From positions 248,001 to 312,000 of the forward strand of contig NZ_FOMT01000003.1 of the NCBI RefSeq assembly GCF_900112695.1: DNA of 64,000 bases, written 5' to 3'. Position numbers and translations under genes: made by a program. The notes under the pieces are model-generated. The model did no database searches and was not told the origin of the DNA. It was given only the letters and a program-made list of their open reading frames with translations. Below are positions 26,370 to 34,545 of the stretch, in pieces (the first letter of the stretch is position 1; every line of letters starts with the position of its first letter). This stretch comes from Paenibacillus catalpae (GTDB lineage: Bacteria; Bacillota; Bacilli; Paenibacillales; Paenibacillaceae).

Positions 26370-27050
26370 TTAACCGTAGCTTACGATGGTGCCTGTTGGT
26401 CCGCCAACCGGCAGGCTGGCCAGTCGGTTGAGGTCCGGGGTAACGACAGCCGGATCTTTGCCCGTTGCGTGCATTTCGGTACGCAAGGTACCTGGATTAT
26501 AGAGATTAACGAGGATGCCATGCTCATGCTCTTCGTCGGCTAGTGTGCGGGTCAGCGATTCCAGGCCTGCTTTTGCTGCGCTGTAGGCGGCATAACCGCC
26601 CGCCCCGTTCCAGGATAAGCCGGATGTTATATTGATAATACGGCCATATTTGCTTTTGCGCATTGCCGGGAGTACGGCTCGGGTCAGAAGGAATGGTCCT
26701 GTCAGATTAGTCGCCACTTGCGCATGCCAATCCTCTGAGGTTAATTCTAATACGGATCCGGGCTCAAGCACGGCAGCATTATTTAGTAAAACATGTATGG
26801 TACCCCATCGGTCAACGACCTGCTGGACTGCGGATTGTATTTGTTCTTCCTGCGTAATATCGGTAGGGATGATAAGTGCTTCTCGCCCAGTGGTCTGCTT
26901 GATCAACGCCGCAGTCTCCTGCAGCTTGCTCTCGCGGCGGCCCAGTAAAGCAACTTCGGCCCCCTCCTTCGCGAATGACAGGGAAGTTGCTCTGCCGAGT
27001 CCTGAACCTGCACCGCTTACGATGGCAATCCGTCCGTTTAATAAACTCAT
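26370..27050 (-). CDS. Short-chain dehydrogenase/reductase
   Basis: A 226-residue Rossmann-fold oxidoreductase. GAGSGLGRA near 13-21 binds the nucleotide, NNAA near 89-92 is conserved, and the catalytic Ser, Tyr and Lys are seen in INITSGLSW and YAAYSAAKAG. Arg37-38 after the second strand suggests NADP(H). Substrate unknown. The start codon sits behind GAAGGG, the end of a tandem two-hairpin leader. It lies, minus-strand, between the giant zapA and mutS2, where Bacillus has cvpA and polX. Confidence 0.92.
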   Translation of the reverse strand: MSLLNGRIAIVSGAGSGLGRATSLSFAKEGAEVALLGRRESKLQETAALIKQTTGREALIIPTDITQEEQIQSAVQQVVDRWGTIHVLLNNAAVLEPGSVLELTSEDWHAQVATNLTGPFLLTRAVLPAMRKSKYGRIINITSGLSWNGAGGYAAYSAAKAGLESLTRTLADEEHEHGILVNLYNPGTLRTEMHATGKDPAVVTPDLNRLASLPVGGPTGTIVSYG

Positions 27051-27055
27051 AAGAT

Positions 27056-27206
27056 CATTCCCTTCTAAAATGAATAATCCCCAAAATAGCCATGTCCGAA
27101 GCTATAATGATTATTCATACTTCGTAAGCATCAGCCAATGAATAATCCCCAAAATAGCCATGTCCGAAGCTATAATGATTATTCATGCTTTGTAAGCATC
27201 AGCCAA
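27056..27206 (-). ncRNA. Tandem two-hairpin leader element before the SDR gene
   Basis: Two nearly identical 68-base units (27071-27138 and 27139-27206). Each reads, on the minus strand, ATGCTT-ACG-AAGTAT (proximal) or ATGCTT-ACA-AAGCAT (distal), then TGAATAATC ... GATTATTCA. The proximal unit continues into TTTTAGAAGGG and the SDR start. In the first stem the proximal G-T pairs become G-C in the distal unit. The remaining gap to 27338 holds nothing I can name. Confidence 0.65.
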
Positions 27207-27340
27207 GATGGATTTATGAATCATCTTATCAGACCGGAAGGTGTAAGGGGAAGAGCTGCGACCATCAGTCTTTCTTACCCTTTTGTAAAGGAATCATTAT
27301 AATTCATATGTGCCTTGGCGTCCGTCCATGTCGTGAAAAC

Positions 27341-27368
27341 AAAAAAGACCTCTTCGCAAAGAGGTCTT
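27341..27368 (-). terminator. Terminator of the CuA-type lipoprotein gene
   Basis: AAGACCTCTT and AAGAGGTCTT pair around CGCA; on the minus strand a six-T run follows. Confidence 0.9.
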
Positions 27369-27389
27369 CATTATTCAACATGCGGTTTA

Positions 27390-27758
27390 TTAAGCTGCTT
27401 CTACAATAAGCTTGGCCTTCATTTTCGAATGACCTTGGCCGCATGGAATATTGCATGTAATTTCGTATTCGCCGGCATCCAGCGTAACGGTTTTTGCCTT
27501 ATTTTGAGTAAGTTTAAGGTTAGTCTTCTCAATTTCAACACCATGAACGCCATCGATTAGTTCGAGCTTCAGCGTCTGGCCTTTTTTGATGTGATATTCC
27601 GGCTGATCGAATTCCCAGCTGCTTGCTTTAATGACAACGTCTGCAACATCCGAGCTTGCTGCGTTTGATCCATCGTTATTGCCATTGCTGTTTGATCCGC
27701 AAGCGGCAACGACGAACACAAGGCACAACACAGATGCAAAAATGAGCCACTTCTTCAT
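27390..27758 (-). CDS. Stand-alone cupredoxin lipoprotein with a CuA-type site
   Basis: A 122-residue exported protein with lipobox VVAAC (Cys20) and a Ser/Asn/Gly linker, then one cupredoxin domain. The C-terminal loop has Cys102-x3-Cys106-x3-His110-x2-Met113 (CNIPCGQGHSKM) and an upstream His72. This is the complete ligand pattern of the dinuclear CuA centre of cytochrome oxidase subunit II. No oxidase gene is nearby. It may carry electrons or copper outside the membrane. The ATG at 27758 is preferred; GGAGGGG lies 8 bases upstream, inside the longer reading from 27776. Confidence 0.88.
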   Translation of the reverse strand: MKKWLIFASVLCLVFVVAACGSNSNGNNDGSNAASSDVADVVIKASSWEFDQPEYHIKKGQTLKLELIDGVHGVEIEKTNLKLTQNKAKTVTLDAGEYEITCNIPCGQGHSKMKAKLIVEAA

Positions 27759-27856
27759 CAACAATACCCCTCCCATAACAAACTTGAAAAATAGAATTCT
27801 TTCCCTTATTGTAGCTTATCCCGAGCAGTTTTGCAGTGACAGTCCCGTGACAAATG

Positions 27857-27898
27857 AAAAAGCCCTTGACCATCGTTTCCGATAGGACAAGGGCTTTT
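27857..27898 (-). terminator. Terminator of the holin-like gene
   Basis: AAAAGCCCTTG and CAAGGGCTTTT pair across about 20 bases; a T-run follows on the minus strand. Confidence 0.85.
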
Positions 27899-27908
27899 GG
27901 TTGTGATC

Positions 27909-28277
27909 CTAGTCGCGATTGCGGTAATCGCTTCTGCCAGCTTCGTACGGGGTGCTGACCGGTATAAACAAGTCGATAATCCCAATGACAAGAGCGGCTA
28001 AAATCGCGCCAAGCCAAGTTACGGACACTCCACCAATGATAAACTGTGCAATCCAGATGACAGCTGCGCTGGCGATAAAACCAACGATTCCTCGTCCGAA
28101 CGGGGTAACCCTTTTGCCGAAAATACCTTCAATGATCCAGCCGAGCGCCGCAATGACAAGAGCCAGCAGGAGAGCACTCCAGAATCCGCCGACACTGAAC
28201 TGTGGAACGATCCAGCCTACAACCATTAATACAATGGCTGCAACGATAAAACGGACTACATGACCAAGAAAACTCAT
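27909..28277 (-). CDS. Phage holin family 4 / YvlD-like membrane protein
   Basis: A 122-residue membrane protein with four hydrophobic helices. The pattern VGWIVPQFSVGGFWSALLLALVIAALGWI and the later IIDLFIP match the YvlD/'phage holin family' proteins common in Firmicutes chromosomes. Despite the name these are not linked to prophage; no phage genes surround it. YvlD in Bacillus is part of an envelope-stress locus. The exact role here is unknown. AAGGAGG precedes the ATG, and the gene is divergent from mutS2. Confidence 0.9.
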   Translation of the reverse strand: MSFLGHVVRFIVAAIVLMVVGWIVPQFSVGGFWSALLLALVIAALGWIIEGIFGKRVTPFGRGIVGFIASAAVIWIAQFIIGGVSVTWLGAILAALVIGIIDLFIPVSTPYEAGRSDYRNRD

Positions 28278-28436
28278 ATCGTTAGCCTCCTTATGTTAGG
28301 TTAGCCTAAGTATGGTGCGCTTCTTTTCCCAGTTCTATTATGACCATTAATCGGGGAAACATGTATGAAACAAGATGTGACATCGTGCATCCTAAACCCT
28401 GATCAGCTATAATAAAAAGGCGAGAGGAGTGTTCAC

Positions 28437-30809
28437 TTGGACAGCAAAATTTTATCCACTTTGGAATTTCATAAAATAACGAATAAATTAGTGCAGCATG
28501 CCGCTACATCGCTTGGAAAAAGCGTAGCGGAACAGCTTGCTCCAAACTCTGATCTGGAAGACGTCAAGCTCATGCTGCAGGCAACAGACGAGGCTTATAA
28601 GGCAGACCGGCTGAAGGGAAATGCGCCGTTCGGCGGTATTGTCAATATTAGTGCGTCCTTGCACCGTGCACGGATTGGCGGGACCTTGAACCCGGCCGAG
28701 CTGCTGGATATCGCAGCAACTGCCAGGGGAGCGCGGCGGGTGAAGAAGCATATCGACATTCTTCATGAAGATGATCCGATTCCGCTTCTGTTCCAATTGA
28801 CCGAGCAATTGTCCGAGCACAAGCCGCTTGAGGATGCGATCTTTGACTGCATCGACGATCAGGGTGAAGTAATGGACAGCGCAAGCCCGGAGCTTGCATC
28901 CATACGCCGCGAGCTGCGCAGCGGGGAGTCTCGTATCCGTGAAAAGCTGGAGCAGATGATCCGTTCGTCCTCGGTACAAAAGATGCTGCAGGATGCGATT
29001 ATTACGCTTCGGAATGACCGTTACGTCATTCCGGTCAAGCAGGAGTACCGTTCGCATTTTGGCGGTATCGTCCATGATCAGTCCGGTTCAGGGGCTACCC
29101 TGTTTATTGAGCCGGAAGCGATTGTATCCATGAATAACAAGCTGAGGGAAACGAAAGCTGCAGAGCTTCGTGAAATTGAGAAAATCCTGCAAAAGCTGAC
29201 TGCCCGCGCTGCAGATTATGTAGAGGACCTGCTGTATAATCAGGATCTGCTCGGCAAACTGGACTTCGCTTATGCGAAAGCCCGGCTTGCTCATGAAATG
29301 AAAGCCACCTTGCCGCGCATGAATGACAGAGGCTTCCTCAAAATAAAACGGGGCCGTCATCCATTAATCGCGCCGGACAAGGTTGTGCCGCTTGATGTGG
29401 AGCTTGGCAATCAATTCACGGCAATTATTGTTACCGGCCCGAATACCGGGGGTAAAACCGTCTCGCTGAAGACAGTGGGATTGCTAAGCCTTATGGCGAT
29501 GTCCGGATTGTTCGTTCCCGCGGAAGACGGCAGCCAGCTTTGCGTATTCGATTCCATCTATGCGGATATCGGCGATGAGCAAAGTATCGAGCAAAGCTTG
29601 AGTACGTTCTCCAGCCATATGACAAACATAATCCGGATTCTTGGAGCGATGACGTCGAAAAGTCTGGTGCTTCTTGACGAGCTTGGAGCAGGGACGGATC
29701 CGGCAGAAGGCTCGGCTCTTGCGATTGCAATCCTGGAGCATATCCATAAGCTTGACAGCCGAATTATCGCGACGACCCATTACAGCGAGCTGAAGGCTTA
29801 TGCCTACAACCGTAAAGGTGTAATAAATGCAAGCATGGAGTTTGATGTAGCGACATTAAGTCCGACTTATCGTCTTCTTGTTGGTGTGCCTGGCCGCAGT
29901 AACGCCTTTGCGATCGCTGAACGCCTTGGTCTCAGCCAAGAGATTATCGATCATGCGCGCGGTGAGGTGAGTGAAGAAGATCTTCGCGTCGAGAATATGA
30001 TTGCTTCACTCGAAGAGGATCGGCTTAGCGCCGAGTCTGAGCGTAATACGGCAGAGTCTATGCGGCGGGATATGGAAGCGCAGCGCGTGCGCCATGAGGC
30101 GGAGCTTCAACGCTTCGAAGAACAGCGCGACAAGATGCTGCAAAAGGCGCAAGAGGAAGCGAATGAGGCTGTTGCCAAAGCAAGACGAGAAGCAGATCAG
30201 ATTATTGCAGATTTGCGCAAGCTTGCACTGGAAGAAGGGGCTTCCGTCAAGGAGCATAAGCTTATAGAAGCGAAGCGCAAATTGGAGGAGGCAGCACCGG
30301 AGCTTGCATCGAAGAAGAAGCGCCCGGCTGGTGGAGGAAGCGCGAAGAAACCTGCGAAGATTGGGGCAGGTGACGAGGTTATGGTCTACAGCCTCAATCA
30401 GAAGGGCACGGTCGTTGAGATTGGCGGTTCGGATGCTACCGTTCAGCTTGGCATTATGAAGATGAAGGTCGCCCTGGATGATCTGGAGCTGGTTAAGACA
30501 GTGGTGCAGGTCAATAAGCAGCAGCCCAAACAAACGACAAGCCTCAAACGTTCCAAAGACGATAATTTGAAGATGGAACTGGATCTTCGCGGCGCTAATC
30601 TGGAGGAAGCCATTATTGAGGTGGATCGTTTCCTTGATGAAACATATTTGGGCGGACTCGGCCAAGTATATATTATTCACGGGATAGGAACCGGCGTGCT
30701 TCGTGCCGGCATACAGCAATATTTGCGCAGACACAGTCTGGTGAAGAGTTACCGTCTTGGTCAATACGGCGAGGGTGGAGCAGGCGTAACGGTGGCGGAG
30801 CTGAAGTAG
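28437..30809 (+). CDS. mutS2: Endonuclease/ATPase MutS2
   Basis: A 790-residue MutS-family ATPase without the mismatch-recognition domain. Walker A GPNTGGKT is near 332, Walker B LVLLDELGAGTD near 412, then a long helical arm and a C-terminal Smr nuclease domain from about 714 (DLRGANLEEA, HGIGTGVLR). Known roles include limiting recombination and splitting collided ribosomes. The start is TTG with GAGAGGAG upstream. In B. subtilis mutS2 lies a few genes after zapA, so the pheT-zapA-mutS2 order is partly kept. Confidence 0.96.
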   Translation: MDSKILSTLEFHKITNKLVQHAATSLGKSVAEQLAPNSDLEDVKLMLQATDEAYKADRLKGNAPFGGIVNISASLHRARIGGTLNPAELLDIAATARGARRVKKHIDILHEDDPIPLLFQLTEQLSEHKPLEDAIFDCIDDQGEVMDSASPELASIRRELRSGESRIREKLEQMIRSSSVQKMLQDAIITLRNDRYVIPVKQEYRSHFGGIVHDQSGSGATLFIEPEAIVSMNNKLRETKAAELREIEKILQKLTARAADYVEDLLYNQDLLGKLDFAYAKARLAHEMKATLPRMNDRGFLKIKRGRHPLIAPDKVVPLDVELGNQFTAIIVTGPNTGGKTVSLKTVGLLSLMAMSGLFVPAEDGSQLCVFDSIYADIGDEQSIEQSLSTFSSHMTNIIRILGAMTSKSLVLLDELGAGTDPAEGSALAIAILEHIHKLDSRIIATTHYSELKAYAYNRKGVINASMEFDVATLSPTYRLLVGVPGRSNAFAIAERLGLSQEIIDHARGEVSEEDLRVENMIASLEEDRLSAESERNTAESMRRDMEAQRVRHEAELQRFEEQRDKMLQKAQEEANEAVAKARREADQIIADLRKLALEEGASVKEHKLIEAKRKLEEAAPELASKKKRPAGGGSAKKPAKIGAGDEVMVYSLNQKGTVVEIGGSDATVQLGIMKMKVALDDLELVKTVVQVNKQQPKQTTSLKRSKDDNLKMELDLRGANLEEAIIEVDRFLDETYLGGLGQVYIIHGIGTGVLRAGIQQYLRRHSLVKSYRLGQYGEGGAGVTVAELK

Positions 30810-30863
30810 CTTCGCCGTCGACAAGCTTGCGGCGGAAGGAAGCAAGCAATAGGAGTGATAAAG

Positions 30864-31286
30864 ATGGGTAATGAAGTCGATCGTCTGCTCAGCAATTCGT
30901 ATGCGGCATCTCTCGTTTATGTATCGCTGGTAGTGCTGTCGCTTATCGTCTTTTTGTCCGTTTTTGAGCTTGTGACCCGTTATAATTGCTGGAAAGAGAT
31001 CAAGAGCGGCAATTTATCGGTAGCCATGGCGACAAGCGGGAAAATATTCGGGATATGCAATATTTTCAGGTTTTCGATTGAAGCAAATGTTTCGGTGTAT
31101 GAAAGTCTGATCTGGGGTATATTCGGCTTTATTATATTACTTGCTGCCTATTTATTATTTGAATTTCTTACCCCGGTATTTCGTATTGATGACGAAATTG
31201 CAAAGGATAACCGGGCTGTAGGATTTATTGCGATGGTTATTTCGATTTCTTTGTCTTATGTTATTGGAGCTGCGATTATTTTGTAG
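30864..31286 (+). CDS. DUF350 family membrane protein
   Basis: A 140-residue protein with four transmembrane helices. The pattern (SLIWGIFGFIILLAAYLLFEFLTPVFRIDDEIAKDNRAVGFI), with a helix followed by I-x-x-E-I-x-x-x-N-x-A-x-G, is diagnostic of DUF350. Function unknown. The start at 30864 is chosen since AGGAGTG overlaps the upstream in-frame candidate. It follows mutS2 by 54 bases and may be cotranscribed. Confidence 0.87.
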   Translation: MGNEVDRLLSNSYAASLVYVSLVVLSLIVFLSVFELVTRYNCWKEIKSGNLSVAMATSGKIFGICNIFRFSIEANVSVYESLIWGIFGFIILLAAYLLFEFLTPVFRIDDEIAKDNRAVGFIAMVISISLSYVIGAAIIL

Positions 31287-31292
31287 CTGGCA

Positions 31293-31379
31293 TATGCTTT
31301 CGAAGTTAAGAATTGCTTCGCAATTCTTTAAGCGTATGCTTTCGAAGTTAAGAATTGCTTCGCAATTCTTTTTAGGAGG
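31293..31379 (+). ncRNA. Tandem two-hairpin leader element before a 26-residue gene
   Basis: Two copies with a 42-base period (from 31293 and from 31335). Each reads TATGCTT-TCG-AAGTTA, then AAGAATTGC-TTC-GCAATTCTT. The second continues TTTTTAGGAGGG before the small gene. The second stem is perfect in both copies, and there is no inner hairpin as in the longer versions. Confidence 0.65.
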
Positions 31380-31385
31380 GCAGTC

Positions 31386-31466
31386 ATGAAGTATTTTTGG
31401 GGGATATTGCTCGCGATTGCAATTATATTTTTTGGACTAGGCGTTATCTATATTATGAACAATTAA
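31386..31466 (+). CDS. 26-residue single-helix membrane peptide
   Basis: ATG to TAA encodes a peptide starting MKYFWGILLAIAIIFFGLG: one short cytoplasmic end, one transmembrane helix and a polar end (YIMNN). A strong AGGAGGG lies six bases upstream. It sits between a DUF350 membrane gene and a zinc-ribbon gene. Function unknown; its size suggests a membrane-protein modulator or a leader peptide. Confidence 0.6.
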   Translation: MKYFWGILLAIAIIFFGLGVIYIMNN

Positions 31467-31485
31467 GCTTGCGGAGGTTATTGTA

Positions 31486-31992
31486 ATGGAAGAGCAAAAC
31501 ATTTGTCCATGGTGTTACACCGAGATTGTGTGGGATGAGGAGATTGGACCGGAGAAACATTGTCCGCATTGCGAGAACGAGCTGAGCGGCTACCGGACGA
31601 TGCAGATCGGGATCGACCGCGATGAGGATGATCGGGAAGAGGATTGGGACGAGAAGGAAGAAGCGAAGCAGGATGATTCTTATAACGAAGATTCCAATGA
31701 AGGTTTCCGCCAATTGAATGTTTCGTGGCTTGCAGCGGAGCAGACGATTCGTCAAATCACGGATAGTCAGGATGAAGCACCGGAATGCCCGACATGCCGT
31801 GAATTTATGCTGGAGGCGGGCAAACAAAGCGTAACGCTTCAGCCGACTATTCATGCGGCAACCGGCAAACCGGTTATACAATCGCCGTTTGAGACTGTAA
31901 CGTATATTTGCCCTTCCTGCTTCCAGACCTCGACGGTTCTAGGTCCGGAAGCCCGCGATCAGATGCTGGCATTGCTCACGCCAAAAGAGTAA
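31486..31992 (+). CDS. Protein with two CxxC zinc-ribbon halves
   Basis: A 168-residue cytoplasmic protein. Four CxxC knuckles are seen: Cys7/10, Cys26/29, Cys101/104 and Cys142/145. A very acidic, probably disordered segment (about 44-75) lies between the first and second pair. Two zinc ribbons are expected. I recognise no specific family. GGAGG lies upstream. It follows the 26-residue gene by 19 bases and is likely cotranscribed. Confidence 0.8.
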   Translation: MEEQNICPWCYTEIVWDEEIGPEKHCPHCENELSGYRTMQIGIDRDEDDREEDWDEKEEAKQDDSYNEDSNEGFRQLNVSWLAAEQTIRQITDSQDEAPECPTCREFMLEAGKQSVTLQPTIHAATGKPVIQSPFETVTYICPSCFQTSTVLGPEARDQMLALLTPKE

Positions 31993-32062
31993 TTATTGGT
32001 AAGCAAGCATGTACCCTGCTCATTCGGGAAACCTAACAGCGGATCACCATTGTTAGCTGATC

Positions 32063-32129
32063 CTTACGAAGCAAGAATTACACAAACAGCCTTGACGAAG
32101 CTAATAGTGTGGTAATTCTTTTTAGGAGG
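32063..32129 (+). ncRNA. Single two-hairpin leader element before an MFS gene
   Basis: CTT-ACG-AAG is followed by AAGAATTAC ... GTAATTCTT, extended inward by ACA/TGTG and an AGCCTT/AAGCT inner hairpin, then TTTTTAGGAGG. The upstream stretch 31993-32062 includes CTAAC/GTTAG arms but no clear second copy. Confidence 0.62.
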
Positions 32130-32136
32130 AATCGGA

Positions 32137-33426
32137 TTGAAGCAGAGTCAATATGGCGTTAAGACCGGCGGACGCATGCCAAGCAGGTCGGTTGGCCGGA
32201 GCGTCACAGGTTCACGCCAAGGCGGAGGGCTGGGATCACAAGCCATCCTGCTGCTTGCCGTACAAGGATTGTTTGGTGTGGCAAGCGCGCTGTCCGGAAC
32301 GTTTATCCCGGTCTATCTCTGGAAGGCAAGCCAGTCCTTTATGCTGATCGGCTTGTTCACGCTTGGACAATACGTCACAAGCGGGATCACCTTTTGGCTG
32401 GCAGGCAAATGGGTGAAGGAACATCATAAAATGTACAGCCTCCGTCTTGGCATCGTGCTGTCGGGGGCGTTTTATTTTACGGTATTGTTGCTTGGCCCTC
32501 AGGCCAAAACCTACGGCATACCTCTTGGCATGTTAAGTGGGATGGCGCTCGGCTTTTATTGGATGGCTTACAACGTCGTTTACTTTGAAATCACCGAACC
32601 GGATAACCGAGACCGGTTCAACGGAATCGCGGGTATTCTTGGTGCGTTATCGGGGATTATCGCCCCTTGGGTATCGGGTTTCCTGATCACCACCCTTCAG
32701 GGCGAGCGCGGATACAAGCTGATTTTTACCATATCGCTTGTTATCTTTGGCCTGTCTGTCGTTGGCAGCTTCTGGCTGACGAACCGGGGCGTACAGGGTG
32801 AAAAATATAAGTGGTTCCTGGGTTTCGAACAGCTTAAGGAAAACGGCAATCCCTGGCGGCGGATGTTCGCAGCAACGGTGGCGCAAGGCGTGCGCGAAGG
32901 CGTATTTATGTTCCTTATCGGACTGGTGATTTATATTGCAACCAAAAATGAAGGCAAGCTGGGCAACTTCTCCCTCATCACTTCTCTGGTTGCCTTAATC
33001 AGCTTCTGGTTTGTTGGAAAACGGCTCAAACCCAGTAACCGGAGGATCTCAATGCTGGCGGGCACTATTATGATCGGACTTGTCATTCTTCCGCTGTTCT
33101 ATCACGTCAAATACAGCACGTTACTTATATTTGGTATCGGTACTTCGCTGTTTATCCCGCTATACATTATCCCGATGACATCGCGGGTATTTGATCTGAT
33201 CGGTCATTCCGAGCAGAGCGCCAAAAACCGCGAGGAGCTGATCGTTCTCCGCGAAGCCGGTCTCATTGTAGGCCGTGTCATCGGCCTTGCCGCCTATCTT
33301 GTTGTCATTTCGATGACGCAGACACCGGCGGCTATCGTCACTTTAATGTTCTGTGTTGGCATTGTTCCGATAGCCGGATGGTTCTTTATCCGGCCCTTCC
33401 TTTCTGCCAACAATAAATTTCGTTAA
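32137..33426 (+). CDS. MFS transporter
   Basis: A 429-residue membrane protein with about 12 helices after a 35-residue polar, Gly/Ser/Arg-rich N-terminal tail. Loop 2-3 (GKWVKEHHKMYSLRLG) is a degenerate MFS signature. The general outline resembles Bacillus YqgE-like permeases. Substrate unknown. The start is TTG, seven bases after AGGAGG, which is part of the leader element. Confidence 0.88.
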   Translation: MKQSQYGVKTGGRMPSRSVGRSVTGSRQGGGLGSQAILLLAVQGLFGVASALSGTFIPVYLWKASQSFMLIGLFTLGQYVTSGITFWLAGKWVKEHHKMYSLRLGIVLSGAFYFTVLLLGPQAKTYGIPLGMLSGMALGFYWMAYNVVYFEITEPDNRDRFNGIAGILGALSGIIAPWVSGFLITTLQGERGYKLIFTISLVIFGLSVVGSFWLTNRGVQGEKYKWFLGFEQLKENGNPWRRMFAATVAQGVREGVFMFLIGLVIYIATKNEGKLGNFSLITSLVALISFWFVGKRLKPSNRRISMLAGTIMIGLVILPLFYHVKYSTLLIFGIGTSLFIPLYIIPMTSRVFDLIGHSEQSAKNREELIVLREAGLIVGRVIGLAAYLVVISMTQTPAAIVTLMFCVGIVPIAGWFFIRPFLSANNKFR

Positions 33427-33439
33427 GTGCTTTTAAAGT

Positions 33440-33558
33440 TTTCAGTCGTCCGAAAGTGCGTAGCGTGTCTATGAATGAGAAGCGTAGCGCTCGCCTTGTC
33501 CCTGAATTTCAACCGCAGAAGCTGACATGCGAAGCATAGCTCGATGGGATGACTGAAA
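33440..33558. repeat. Long palindrome before cysK
   Basis: Outer arms TTTCAGTCGTCC (33440-33451) and GGATGACTGAAA (33547-33558) pair with one G-T. Inside, GCGTGTC (33463-33469) pairs with GACATGC (33524-33530). The loop carries TAGCGCTCGCCTTGTC, which is related to two stretches near 47.1 and 47.45 kb. It spans nearly the whole gap before cysK. Confidence 0.7.
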
Positions 33559-33579
33559 TCTACACGAAAAGGAGAATTT

Positions 33580-34497
33580 ATGCCACGAATTGTATCTACC
33601 ATCACCGACCTCATCGGCGATACGCCAGTCATCAAGCTTAACCGCCTGGTAGAAGCGGGAAGCGCTGATGTCTGCGTAAAGCTTGAGCGGTTCAACCCAA
33701 GCGGCAGCGTGAAAGACCGCGCCGCTGCAGCCCTTATACAGGCCGCCGAACAAGGCGGTCTGATCCGTCCCGGAAGCACCATTATCGAGCCGACCAGCGG
33801 AAACACCGGCATTGGCCTTGCGATGAACGCAGCTGCCAAAGGGTATAAGCTCATTCTGATCATGCCCGACAATATGTCGGCAGAACGGATTAAGCTGCTT
33901 CAGGCTTACGGGGCAGACGTTGTCCTGACACCAGCTGCAGAAAGAATGCCCGGAGCCATTCGCAAAGCTCTGGAGCTGCAGGCGCAAATTCCGGGCAGCT
34001 TTATTCCGAATCAATTCGAGAACCATGCTAACCCGGATATTCACCGCACGACAACAGCCGTTGAGATTCTCCGGCAAACCGAAGGCAAGCTTGATGCCTT
34101 TATTGCTACAGCCGGAACGGGGGGCACCATAACGGGTACCGGAGAAACGTTAAAGGCCGCTTTGCCTCATATACATATCGCCGTTGTAGAACCTGCGGGT
34201 TCACCCGTTTTGTCCGGAGGACAGCCTGGACCCCATAAGCTGGTCGGTACAAGCCCCGGTTTTGTACCTGCAATCCTGAATACACAAGTATATGATGAAA
34301 TCATTCAGGTGGCCGATGAAGATGCCATTCGGACAATGAGAGGCCTCGCGCGTGAGGAAGGACTATTGCTTGGACCTTCCTCCGGTGCCTCGGTATGGGC
34401 AGCGATGCAGGTTGCCCGGAAGCTTGGACCGGGCAAACGCGTTTTGTGTATTGCTCCGGATACGGGTGAACGCTATTTGAGCATGAATCTATTTTAA
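33580..34497 (+). CDS. cysK: Cysteine synthase (O-acetylserine sulfhydrylase)
   Basis: A 305-residue PLP enzyme joining sulfide to O-acetylserine. PSGSVKDRAA holds the PLP lysine (near 45), EPTSGNTGIGLA binds substrate and phosphate, and TAGTGGTITGTGE near 173-185 is the phosphate loop; all are CysK/CysM hallmarks. The length is normal. AAGGAG precedes the ATG. A member of a specialised paralogue group cannot be ruled out, because no other sulfur gene is nearby. Confidence 0.93.
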   Translation: MPRIVSTITDLIGDTPVIKLNRLVEAGSADVCVKLERFNPSGSVKDRAAAALIQAAEQGGLIRPGSTIIEPTSGNTGIGLAMNAAAKGYKLILIMPDNMSAERIKLLQAYGADVVLTPAAERMPGAIRKALELQAQIPGSFIPNQFENHANPDIHRTTTAVEILRQTEGKLDAFIATAGTGGTITGTGETLKAALPHIHIAVVEPAGSPVLSGGQPGPHKLVGTSPGFVPAILNTQVYDEIIQVADEDAIRTMRGLAREEGLLLGPSSGASVWAAMQVARKLGPGKRVLCIAPDTGERYLSMNLF

Positions 34498-34504
34498 GAA
34501 GAGA

Positions 34505-34545
34505 AAGCCCTTAAAGCTTATTTCCAAGCTTTAAGGGCTTCTTTT
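34505..34545. terminator. Bidirectional terminator between cysK and cotH
   Basis: AAGCCCTTAAAGCTT and AAGCTTTAAGGGCTT form a perfect 15-bp stem around ATTTCC, with CTTTT on the plus side. The cotH stop codon lies inside the stem. Confidence 0.85.
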
